A stretch of DNA of 64,000 bases from contig NC_033566.1 of the NCBI RefSeq assembly GCF_001680005.1, positions 1,736,001 through 1,800,000 on the forward strand. The letters run 5' to 3'. The notes beneath the pieces are model-generated. The model was not told the DNA's origin. It made no database searches and worked only from the letters and a program-made list of their open reading frames with translations. The position numbers and the translations under genes are program-made. Positions within the stretch are counted from its first letter, which is position 1. Each line of letters starts with the position of its first letter. Source of the DNA: Plasmodium coatneyi. Lineage: Eukaryota > Apicomplexa > Aconoidasida > Haemosporida > Plasmodiidae. This document shows, piece after piece, positions 1 through 10,047 of the stretch.

Positions 1-448
1 ATTAGCACCGGAGTAGACGAATGCACATTTCTACGAATGATGCAATTTTCCCTAGTATTCAGCTTAATATTCCTGTTTTACTGGAACAGGAATAAAAAAA
101 AAAAAAAAAATTACAAATATGGAGACCTGTAACAAAATTAATGAACATTTTAGATGTACAATAAAAAAATTTTACCAACACGTCCGTGAACTGAGAACAT
201 TTTTTTTTCTTTCACTTATGTTGATTACACATGAACATAAACACCTTAGTACAATGAAAAAGAAAAAAAATGGAGGGATGGGAAGAAAAAGGAAGAATGG
301 TTATTTTGCTTCTTTCCTTAGACACTCTAATTATAAACTCTATGCGGACTTCGAGCGGTGGTCATTTATATTAAGTGGGAAGGAGGAAGGAAACATTACA
401 TATTACATTGCAATGTTCAACATTCCAATTTGTTACATAGCGACGGTC
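1..448. other. AT-rich 3' flank of a pir exon, no gene seen
   Basis: No coding sequence is supported here. The stretch is AT-rich with poly-A and poly-T runs. The part from about 300 (TTTTGCTTCTTTCC followed by a diverged segment) resembles the sequence beyond the stop codons of the minus-strand pir exons near 48550 and 61380. It therefore looks like the 3' flank of the pir exon that ends at 449. Confidence 0.5.
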
Positions 449-727
449 TTACATGCGACCATAACCTATATTTTGTCGATGACCTAGTGTACTATTATTA
501 TTTGTTCCTGTGCCTGTTCTTCCATTCCTGGTAGATTGTCCTAGTGTAGACGGTCTCCTGTATGCAGTGGAACTTACTGCAATGGAATCAAGTATGGAAC
601 TTGTTTCCGAACTGTCCGTGTAGCCTACTGTGGAAGTTTCTGTTAATTCGTCAAATTCTTCTTGCCTTGAACTTCTCTTTCTTTTTCCACTTGAGTGGTT
701 TCCAAAGCAAGAAGACCATGGTTTATA
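449..727 (-). pseudogene. Orphan pir/KIR last exon (cytoplasmic tail), main exon missing
   Basis: Read on the minus strand, a TAG acceptor at 728-730 is followed by 92 codons and a TAA stop (449-451). The peptide opens YKPWSSCFGNHSSGKRKR and ends GHRQNIGYGRM. It has the basic, then Ser/Thr/Glu-rich, then Arg/Asn-rich layout of the pir cytoplasmic exon and matches the last exons at 20531-20803 and 61513-61773. In those genes a minisatellite intron of 700-800 bp leads to an ectodomain exon ending LYK. Here the minisatellite is present (about 760-1390), but no ectodomain exon follows on the minus strand before the plus-strand pir begins at 2362. I infer a truncated gene. A distant exon 2 beyond 2.3 kb would have to span another gene. 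Confidence 0.75.
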
Positions 728-2361
728 CTAAAGGGAAGGAGTGGAAGGAAGATTGTTAAGGGGTGTCAGCAAAGAAGGTTGTTAGTGGTGGTGGAAGGAA
801 GGTACTTCCTAAGGAATGGAGGGCTGTTAGGTGAGTGTTAGAATGGAAAGAAGGTGGTGTTAGGGGTGGTAGGTGGGTTGTTAGATGGTAGGTGGGTTGT
901 TAGGAGTGGTAGGTGGAAAGTCACTTCCTTTAAGGAGAAAAAAAAAGAAAAAAAACAAACAAATTTGAAGGAAGGGAGGAAGGTGTGCAGAGGGATGTAG
1001 ATTTGGGTGTTAAGGGTGGAAGGGAGTATGTGTGCAAGATGGTGCACTTAGAGGGAAGGTGTTTAAAGAAGTGTTCGGGATGGTGCAGTTTTGGGTAGAA
1101 GGGTATAGAGGAAGAAAGAAAATCAAAAATGAAGAAAAAAAAATAAAAAAAAAAAAAGAAGGAAAGAAAGAAAAGAAGAAAAAAAGGAAGGGAAGAATGT
1201 GTGCAGGAGGGTGCAGTTCTTAGGGATAGGAGTAAGGTTCTTAGGGCTGGAAGGAAGGGGTGTTAGTTTGTTGAGGATGGTAGAATGAAGGGGTGTTAGT
1301 TTGTTGAGGGTGGTAGAATGAAGGGGTGTAAGGGTATTAGAGTGCAGGATTTTAGCGATGTTAGAATGATGTTGTTAGGGTTGAAGGAAAGAAGGTCCCT
1401 TCCCTTAGGGAAGGGTACATCCGAAGGGTGTATAAAAAAAAAGGAAAAAAAAAAAAAAAAAAGGTTTAGGTAAGAAAAAGAAGGTTAAGCAAGAAAAAAA
1501 GAAGAAGAAAAGGTGTAAAGAAGGAATGTTTAAGGAAGAAGAAAAGAAGAAGGTAGATTTAAGAATATAAGGAAGGAAGGTTGAAACTGTAAAGAAGGAA
1601 GAATAGTGTAAGGAAGAAGAAGGTTTAAGGAAGGAAGGTATAAGGAAGGAAGGTTTCAGGTGTAAAGAATGAAGGTTTAAGGAAGGAAAAGAAGGGAACA
1701 ATACCTTACCTGAAGAAGGAAGGGAAAGAAAGGGGAACAACAACCTTCCTAGGGGGGAAGGGAAGGAAGGAAAGGAGGGAACATTACCTTCCTAAGGAAG
1801 GAAAGGAAGGGAAAATATATTAATATACCATGCGAGTGAACTGTACACTACATATGAGCAATATTTACTGATCTCTAAACTATCAGTAAAACATCTGTTA
1901 AGAGTTCGTGCAGAAATTCTCACCCCAAGGGAAGTTACGTGCCTATGTATATAATAATTTAATACACCCATATATATACAATACATTAACGTCACCCTTA
2001 AAGAATTAAGGAATGTATATTAATTGGAAGGAAAATAAAAAAAATTTGATACATATGTACGTACACACACACTCTGGTTCATTCATTTCATAATCATTAC
2101 AGAACAAGCAGAAATTCTTACATATATTTATTTTGTGTGAATGTATGAAGAATACATTTTATAACACAAATTTAATTGGTATATACATATACACAGAAGA
2201 ATGTACACATAGAACAATGGCGATAAATAAGCTCACGGTCAGCTACTTCTGCTTCGAAGTGTACGCATAAATAATATTCCTAAAATATTCTGTATACAAT
2301 ATAATACGTAAGGACGAAAAACACGGGGGAATACATGTACTCCTATTAATTATATTTGTAG
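728..2361. other. Minisatellite and purine-rich tract without its expected exon
   Basis: From about 760 to 1390 the plus strand carries G-rich imperfect repeats built on GGTTGTTAGG and GGTGGTAGG, as in the long introns of minus-strand pir genes. From 1430 to 1810 it is A/G-rich with AAGGAAGG and GGAACAAC motifs. These resemble the blocks upstream of both SICAvar genes (14260-14640 and 55200-55680). From 1820 to 2361 it is ordinary AT-rich DNA leading into the next pir gene. No ORF here resembles a pir ectodomain. Confidence 0.6.
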
Positions 2362-3671
2362 AGAAACGACTTGAACGATTCCTTAACTTCAAGGAGAGAG
2401 TATTATAATAAATTTAATATAGAAACAGATGCCTGCTGGAAATTATACATGAATGAGAATGCGGAAAAAAAGAAGAATGAGGTATATAATAAACTGAGTC
2501 CCATGGGATATAAGGACAATATGACGGAAGCCTGGTGTTATGCAGTAATGGACAATAAGGTGGATCAGTTGTATAGTCCAATTTGCAATTACTTATATTA
2601 TTGGATAGGGAGTAAAATAACTGCCGATAATAGAAGTAAATCATGGGAAGAAATCATGAGGACCATTTACGAAGAATTAACCAATCCCCCTAAAGGGGGG
2701 AAGTGTGGAATCATATACCCTGACATTGATCAAACTATTTTTGGCCATATGAAAACCTTATATGAGTACTACACGGACTATGGAAATATAAGGGGGCACC
2801 TAGATCTTAGTAAGAACTACTGTGATCAGGAAGTACACAATTATTTGGATAACATTTATAAAGCTTACCAAGCCATGGAAACAGAATGCACCGATGATGG
2901 ATGTAGCAAGGACTATTGTACAGACTTCGGAAAAATGTTCACGGACACCAAATATGAAGAACTATTAAAGAAGGGATGTAACACAGACACTAGACCAGAG
3001 GATAAACCAGCCGAGAGGCACCTCCAAGCTGAGGGAAAGAAATTTCTCGTAGTACGAGGTGAACCCGCACATACGGTGGAACAATCACAACATCCCACTA
3101 ATCCAACCTCCTCTACCAACACCCCTACAGGCACCGTACCTGCTATATTTGGTACAACCACTACAATAGGACTTGGACTCATTTCCCTCCTTCTGTATAA
3201 GGTTACAATTACCATTACAATTATAATTACCATTACAATTATAATTACCACTATCTATTTGAAATATGCACATACACACATGCACACACACATATACATA
3301 TATACATATATATGTATATATATATACATACAAACATGTATATATATGATACATGTTCACCCTCTTCTTTTCCCTTTAACAATTTTTAGTATAATCTTTT
3401 ACCTTCTTGGATAAGTAACTACTTTCGAGGCAGCAGCAACACCAACAGTAGGAGCAGAAGTAACAGAGGAAGAAGATCATTCGCTGGACGTCACCACCTT
3501 GATGATTCAACAACAATAGGTGACTCCACAACAAATTATTCCACAACAGACTATTCCACAGCATCAGAATTTGATGTGCAGTCTACAAGTACAGGAAGAA
3601 CAACGAATAATGCAAGACAGCGACAACAACAGCAAAGGCAACGCAGGAATGTAGGTTATCATCCTAGGTAA
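2362..3671 (+). CDS. pir/KIR family protein
   Basis: Variant protein of the Plasmodium interspersed repeat (pir; KIR in P. knowlesi) superfamily, expected to be exported to the infected red cell. Exon 2 is 2362-3201, entered after TTTGTAG. It encodes a Cys-containing ectodomain with the family signature YLYYWIGSK, then YEYYTDYGNI, and ends in a hydrophobic segment (GTTTTIGLGLISLLLYK). Exon 3 is 3390-3671, after TTTTTAG. It gives a cytoplasmic tail starting YNLLPSWISNYF, with Ser/Thr/Asp repeats and an Arg/Gln-rich end, RNVGYHPR. Both exons are phase 0, and together they give 373 residues. A micro first exon is expected upstream. ATG at 2217 followed by GTCAGC is a weak candidate, so I start at exon 2. 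Intron 2 is only 188 bp. Confidence 0.88.
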
Positions 3672-5085
3672 TGTAGGTTATCATCCCTAGATAAAATGTT
3701 TTTTCCCCAGTGTTAATTATAATAACTTACACTACTAAGTGTCCCAACACAGAGAGGAAATTACACAAATGTGGACATGTAAAAATTCTTTACACACACA
3801 TATGTCCACATAAATATATTCAGATGGAAAAAGATAAAGGAAAATTTAATAAAAGAAAGGAAGAATATGAAGAAGGGGAAGTTAAAAAAAGAAAAAGGAG
3901 GAAATAGATGAAGAAACAGCCATAAATATAAGGACATAATTACAAATTCAACAAATGCAAAAAAGAAGGAAAGGAAAGGAAGAGAAAAAAGAGAAGGAAG
4001 AAAGGGGAAAGTGATGTGCTAAACGTCCACACGTATTATAGAATATATTTTTTTCGAATCCGAATGAAAAAATTAAAAATTTTTTGTTTTAGGGGAAGAA
4101 AAAATTATCATATAAAAAGGAAAAAGAAGAAGGACGGTGTGTATGCGCACCATATGGGGAAGAAAAGGAGCACAGCACTATTATTATAGCAAATGTATAT
4201 AAACATTCATGAATATTTTCCCCTGCTTCCACATATATATATAAGTATAATTCCATGCACAGTTCCTTCCTTCCTCCTTCCTCCTCTTCTTCTTTCTTAT
4301 ATATGTAGTTAATTCTGATCCAATAAGTTGAGCTACTTTTCAATAAATATTGAATAATGCAAGTACACATTGCTGAAGGGAGGGAGGAATGCATTGTATA
4401 TGGAGTACACAATATATGCTAGGAACCCTTAATAACCCTTCTTTAAGTAATAACAATAAAACATAAAATGAATAATGCATGCTCAATTTTTTATTTAAAA
4501 GGGAAAAATCGTATTATTATATATGTGAAGGAGTAGCTGAAAAGGAACACATGATATAAATAATAATACAATGTAATGAAGAGTAAAATACAATTCAATA
4601 GTATAATGAACATAAAGGGAAATGGTCCCTTTGCGCTCTTCCTATTTGCTTTTTTTTTTTTTCCGTCTTAACTATTCATGTAGCTACTTTAAGTATACAC
4701 ATATAATGATTTCGACATACATGTACATGTATGTGTTACCGCTATGCAGAAATTAAGCAAATATATGTGCATCATCATTAATGGAAGAAAAGTGCAAATT
4801 TTATGGTGTTCATAATCATCCTATAATATGTACAAAATTCTCATACATGTGTTCATTACGGAAATATGAACAACACATTCTTAGTATAAATTTATTTGGG
4901 TAAAAAATATGTCCACATAAACATAAACAATGGTGACGCATGTAATACCGACTTCATTTATTACATGAAGTAAGGTGTATATTCATGTGGTGAATATAAT
5001 ATTCTCTATGTATAATGTAATAAATAAAAGAAATAAGAGTATACATACACCCCCCCACCCTTTTTGGTCAATTCCACATTCATAG
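3672..5085. other. Intergenic AT-rich DNA between two plus-strand pir genes
   Basis: I see no convincing gene. The stretch has A/G-rich patches at 3830-4010, AT-rich DNA with short TATA runs, and a CT-rich patch near 4260. It must hold the 3' end of the pir stopping at 3671 and the promoter of the one starting near 4930. Sequences near 4440-4520 (GCATGCTCAATTTTTTATTT) are echoed at 28050-28080, after another plus-strand pir, which suggests a shared pir 3' flank. Confidence 0.5.
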
Positions 5086-6386
5086 GAGGATCCGGAACAG
5101 CAATGCAAAGTGGAAGATTTACCTTCACAAAAAATATATAACAAATTCAAAGAAAATGACCAAAATACATGTCCGAAATTGAGTTCCTGGGAAACAGAAA
5201 TATGGAATATTTTGAAAGGTAAATTAAAAGACCCTTCCGATGGTGGCGCAGAATGTCTCAAGAAAATTACGCAAGCTCGGTGCAACATATCTGCACTAAG
5301 CGCGAAGAAACAATCGTGCACCGTAATTTGTGACTTCCTTTATTTCTGGTTAGGGGATATGTTACATAACAAATTGGAAGGAGGAAATGCTAAACTTAAG
5401 GAAGTTATACAAAAAATCTTCAGTACATTCGAAGGATTCAAGGAACTGTGTACAAACAGTGCTGTAAACAGAAAAATTAACACAGATTTTTTCCCCCAGA
5501 AGAAACAGTTATTTGATTATTATTACGACTACCGAACTATATGGAATGAACTAAAGAATTGCGGATCCTGTGAGTCCTCGTGTTTTCAGAACTATAAGAA
5601 CTATCTAGTTGGAGCTGATGGACGTGGTGGAGCTAATCATGCTTATGGACAATTAAAAGCACGTGGGTCATCTAATCTAGATGATTACTTTAAAAAATTT
5701 TGGGACAACTTCAAACATAATGTCAATGGTGTTAGTGGTGATAGTGGTGGTGGTACTATCCCACCACCATCATAACTGAAAGAAAAGGCAACATCCGGAG
5801 GAGAGGAACTTCCGTCAAATGGAGAAGATGAGGCAAATCTCAATTTCTGTTTGGCACAGTTTCTTCAAAACCTTCAGAACTTGCTGCATCACCACTACAG
5901 GAGGGTAATGATAGTGGTAGTAGTATCGTACCTGGTGTGGTCACTTCTGCTGTTGGCACACTAGTCGGTCTTCCATTGGTCACTGCCCTTTTATATAAAG
6001 TAAGTAATAGGACATACAATTACTATTATAATAGAGCTATATACATATGAATACAGATACATATATATACATATAAATATATATGTACACGCATATATAT
6101 GTGTACTTATATATGTATATATACTTCCACATGTGTATATATAACACACATTTTTACCCTACCTCCCCTCTTTAAAAAATTTTCTTAGTATAATCTTCTA
6201 CCTTCTTCTTGGTTTGGTAACCATTCTTCTACAAATGGAGGAAGAAGCAACAATAGAAGAAAAAAAGGATCTACTATGCAGCGCCATTTTGATGGACTCT
6301 CAGAAGCCGAATACACCTCAACAACAATAAATTCATCCGAATATTCCATCCCATACACCACTACTACTACTACAACTCATAGATGA
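5086..6386 (+). pseudogene. Broken pir/KIR gene: in-frame stop and frameshift in exon 2
   Basis: Exon 2 starts at 5086 after TTCATAG and opens with pir features: VEDLPSQKIYNKF, then FLYFWLGDML and LFDYYYDYRTIW. The reading frame is closed by TAA at 5773-5775, just after IPPPS. Its close relative at 25899-27537 continues from the same place into a linker and membrane segment. Coding similarity goes on in the same frame past the stop. A second lesion, a shift to another frame around 5851-5865, comes before the membrane segment (VGTLVGLPLVTALLYK), which ends at a good donor (AAA/GTAAGT, 5999/6000). Exon 3 (6189-6386) is intact, 65 codons plus stop, opening YNLLPSSWFGNHSS and ending in a Thr run then HR. 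A possible micro exon 1 is ATG GTG ACG CAT/GTAATA at 4930-4941. If translated, it would yield only a short secreted-type ectodomain. Confidence 0.8.
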
Positions 6387-7071
6387 GAAATAGGTGCCTT
6401 TTGAATGGAAGGAAAAAAAAAAAAAGTGGAAAAGTTTCTTACATACTGTTCAATAGACATTAAGCATACTCGATACATACGTTAATTACTATACAAATAT
6501 ATATAATATGTAATGCACATGTAGAATGCTTCAAAAAAAAAAAAAAAAAAGGAAGTCCAAAGGGGGGGCGTCTTTATGGATTACATAAATATGCACATAT
6601 ATATACACATATATCATATATATATATATATATAATAGAAGGGCGTACGTACCCGCCTTTCTTCCATTCTATAATGTGAGTTCTCTTTCCTTCTTTATAA
6701 TGCTAATAAATAATTAATTATATAAACAGACAGTGAAATATATATAAACAAAGCATTTGTGTATATATTAAGGAAAAAAAAAAAAAAATAATGCTATTCC
6801 TTTTTAAGGTGGAATTAAAAAATTATACATAACAACATAACAATATAAACAGGCGGAACTACACATACACACATATTATACATATCGTACATAGAAATAT
6901 GACAATCTTAATTTTTCGAACTATGCAGAATTATTGCATAAGGGTATAACATAGCATAGCACAGAATAGGAGCAACAATGGCGCTATATACATACTAATA
7001 TAAAGAAGGGGCCTTACGTTCCTTCCTTCCACCAACCACCACCCTAACAACCTTCGTTCCAACCCTTCCGA
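6387..7071. other. Intergenic AT-rich DNA, convergent 3' ends
   Basis: This stretch lies between the broken plus-strand pir and the minus-strand gene ending at 7072, so it is 3' flank for both. It is AT-rich with poly-A runs at 6410-6420 and 6533-6552 and a TATATA run near 6615-6632. No coding sequence is supported. Confidence 0.5.
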
Positions 7072-8594
7072 TCATTCAATTTTTTCAGATATCTCTTTAA
7101 GTAGAGCAACCTGTTCTTTAGGAGTCCTGCACCCTAATATTCTCTTGCACAAATTTTTTCCTTCCTTCGAAAACAAAAATATTAACAGTAGGAAGAAGAT
7201 TAGGAACCCGATTACTACAAATATTGTGTAGATAGGTATGCCGGTAGTTGAGATCGTACCAGGCGCGTCCGAATTTTTAAACAAATCGAGAGCCGAGTTT
7301 ATAGGAATATGAATCCACATAAGAAGAATGATCATAATTAATAGGAAGGCCATCCATTCATGGGTCTTGACCTTTCCACGAAATAATCTACACAAAAATC
7401 GGTCACGCCAACTTTTTTTCTTCGAACATGATGTTTCATTCTTTTCTTCATTCATTTCTTGATGGTTTGCTTCATACTTTGATTTTGTTAATTCCACCTC
7501 AGGTGGTAATTGTTTTAATTCATCTTCAGAGTTTGACTCTTCAGGGCGTGATTCTTCAGGTGGGTTGTTAGGGGTGGTGGGAAGGTTGTCAGGTGGTGAT
7601 TCTTCAGGAAGGTGAATTCCTTTGGGTGGTGAATTATTTAATTCACCTTCAGCTGGTGAATCTTCAGGTGGGTTGTTAGGGGTGGTGGAAAGAAGGTTGT
7701 TAGGTGGTGAATCTTTAGGTGGTGATTCTTCAGGAAGATGAATTCCTGTGGGTGGTGAATTTTCTTTGGGTGGTAATTCTTCAGGGGGTGAATCTTCAGG
7801 TGGGTTGTTAGATGGTAAATCTTTAGGTGTTGATTGTTGTAAATCACCTTCAGATGGTGACTCTTCAGGAAGGTCGTTTGGGGTGGTAGGTGGGTTGTTA
7901 GGTGGTGAATCTTCAGGGAGTAAATCTTTGGGTGGTGAATTTTCTTCAGGAAGGTGAATTCCTGTGGGTGGTGTATATTCTTTAAGAAGGGATTCTTTAG
8001 AATTGGATTTTTTGTATCGATGGCTACCGAATGGGTCCTTATTTTTTGATGGTGGTCGTTCATTTGTGTTGTTCCTGGAGGAACTTGTACTGCGACCACA
8101 AGGGTCTTTATTCTCCCACTGTTTTGTTTTTACACTACTTCCACTTGTAGATAATGATGATCCTACGGTGGTTATGGTGCTTCCATCTGGCAAATCATAT
8201 AAATCATATAAACATCCACTTCCTCGCCCTTTATTCCATGATGATGACTTGGTACTTCCCCATTTTGCGCTCCATGTTGATGACGTGGTTTTTCCCCATG
8301 AGGGGGTTGCGTGCACTAGGACCTAAAAAAAAAAAAAGAGAAAGAAAGAGAAGAGTTGTTAGGGGTGGTTGGTAGGAGGGACAATTGTTATGGTGGTGGA
8401 AAATTTTTTTTTTTTTTCTCCTTTTTTTTTCAATTTTTTAGCGAAAAAAGCGTAAAAATTTATTATAATAATTATTATGCGCAAAATTTTTAGAAGGTGT
8501 AACAGTTGCTACTATCTCTTACATGACGTGGATATTGCGCCCACGAGGAGTAAAGTACAAAGATGAATAGGAAGTATTTTGCGGAGAAAATCAT
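7072..8594 (-). CDS. Exported-type two-exon membrane protein A with Pro-rich repeats
   Basis: Exon 1 (8523-8594) encodes MIFSAKYFLFIFVLYSSWAQ then YPRH, a signal-peptide-like segment ending at CAT/GTAAGA. Exon 2 (7072-8322, after a T-rich acceptor) adds 416 residues for a 440-residue product. It has a Ser/Gly/Trp-rich N-terminal part, then a long low-complexity region of imperfect repeats such as PPEDSPPKG and GIHLPEESPP. Next come a basic motif (KKSWRDRFLCRLFRGKVKTHEW), given here as KSWRDRFLCRLFRG plus VKTHEW, and two membrane segments (about FLLIMIILLMWIHI and IFVVIGFLIFFLLLIFLF). It is a close paralogue of gene C at 33557-34626 and shares exon layout with B and D. I see no clear RxLxE/Q/D export motif. 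The family name and function are not known to me. Export is inferred from the signal-peptide exon and the setting. Confidence 0.8.
7540..7980 (-). repeat. Imperfect coding repeats (Pro/Ser/Glu-rich) in gene A
   Basis: On the plus strand this is a run of diverged units containing GGTGGTGAATCTTCAGG and GGTGGGTTGTTAGG. It translates on the minus strand as SPPKD, NPPEDSP, GIHLPEE and similar blocks. Some units (GGGTTGTTAGGGGTGG) are identical to the non-coding minisatellites of pir introns in the window, so one DNA repeat type occurs in both coding and intron sequence. Confidence 0.75.
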
Positions 8595-10047
8595 TGTGCT
8601 TTTTTTGCTTCTTTTTTTTTAAAAATAAATAGTAGACTAAAAGTGAGTGTATGTTCTTTTTTTTTAAGGTAAAAAAATGAAATATTTCCTTTTCTTCCTT
8701 TATTTATATTAATAGATTCTAAGATTATTTCTTCCTTTTATATTATTCGTAAACATTAATAAAGTAGTTTGCGTGTGACTTGCGATATATAATGCTGTTT
8801 TTTCATTTTAAAGATGTGTAAATCTAATTTAAAATGAAGAAAGAATTTTATTATAACGTACAATATAAAATATATAAAATGGAATATATCTCAATTAAAA
8901 AAAAGTATATTTTAATTACATAATTACATTATTTCAAAAATTAACATTTACAGCTGTCAAAATTCTTTTAAGAGAAAAAAAAAAAATGTAACACCCCCTC
9001 TCTCAACACTCACCCCCTTACACACTCTCACACACTCATTCCCCCACACTCACCACCTTCCTCACACCTCCTTTACATCACATCCCTCACACCTTTCCCC
9101 TCATTCTCCTTCCTTCACTCCCTTTCCTTCACTCCCTTTCCTTCACGCCCTTTCCTTCACTCCTGCTTTCCTTTACTCCCTTTCCTTCACTCTCTATCTT
9201 TCACTTCCTTCACTTCCTTTTCTTTCCTTTCCTTCTTATTCATTCTTTCCTTATTCCATTCATACTCTTCCTTCCACCTACCACCCTTAAACAATTTTCC
9301 TTCCACAAACCACCCCTAACACCTACCACATTCAACACTCCACACTGACATCCACACCTTAACACACTTCTCTCCACAATAACACTCACCACCCCACACA
9401 CTAACAGCCCTAATCCTAAATCTTACACTTCATTTCCATCACTCCTTTTACTTCCTTCACTTCCCATAACTTCTTTTTCCTTCACTCCTCCTTTCCTTCC
9501 TTCTTTCATTCCTTATTCTTTCACTCCCCTTCCTTCACTCTCGTCCCTTCATTCTCATTCCTTCAATCCCTTTCCTACATCCCCCTCCTATTCATACTCT
9601 TTCTTCCACACTCAATCCCCTACTCTCACAACCTTAACCCTTCATTCTAATACACTTACACTCTACTTTCACACCCTGAACCTTCACTCTAACACCCTCC
9701 TAATTCTAATGCCCCCTCGTCTTTCCTTCACCCCTAATACGCCGTCATTCACCACTCCACACTGGCGCCCACACTTACTCCCTCACACCCCCTTCATATA
9801 ACATCCTTTACAGTAAGCTCTCACACTCACCCCCACTCCTTCTAACAAACACTCCTTCCACACCTTTCCCTTCACTTCCTTCTAATACCCTTCCTTTCCT
9901 TCCTTTCACCACCTAACAACCTTCCTTCCACCACCATAACAACATTCCTACCACCCTAACCACCTACCACCCACCAAACACCTAACAACCTTCCTTTCAT
10001 CCTACCAGCTAACAACATTCCCTTCCACCATTAACAACCTTCCTTCT
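8595..10047. other. 5' flank of gene A and a C/T-rich satellite
   Basis: The part 8595-8990 is the probable promoter and leader of gene A. From about 8800 to 9010 it is clearly similar to 32380-32590 upstream of gene B: both contain GTGTGTAAATCTAATTTAAA-like and TATAAAATGGAATATATCTC blocks, then ATGTAACACCCCCTC. From 9000 to 10040 the DNA is C/T-rich with loosely repeated CACTCCCTTTCCTTCA and CCACCTAACAACCTTCC units. No coding sequence is supported there. Confidence 0.6.

Noticed and set aside
119..487. 122-codon plus-strand ORF
   Set aside because: It overlaps the antisense of the pir tail exon and its 3' flank. The composition is low-complexity Lys/Phe and resembles no family.
1405..1743. 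112-codon minus-strand ORF rich in Phe, Ser, Pro and Leu
   Set aside because: It is the translation of an A/G-rich repeat tract and lacks pir features, so it is not the missing exon 2.
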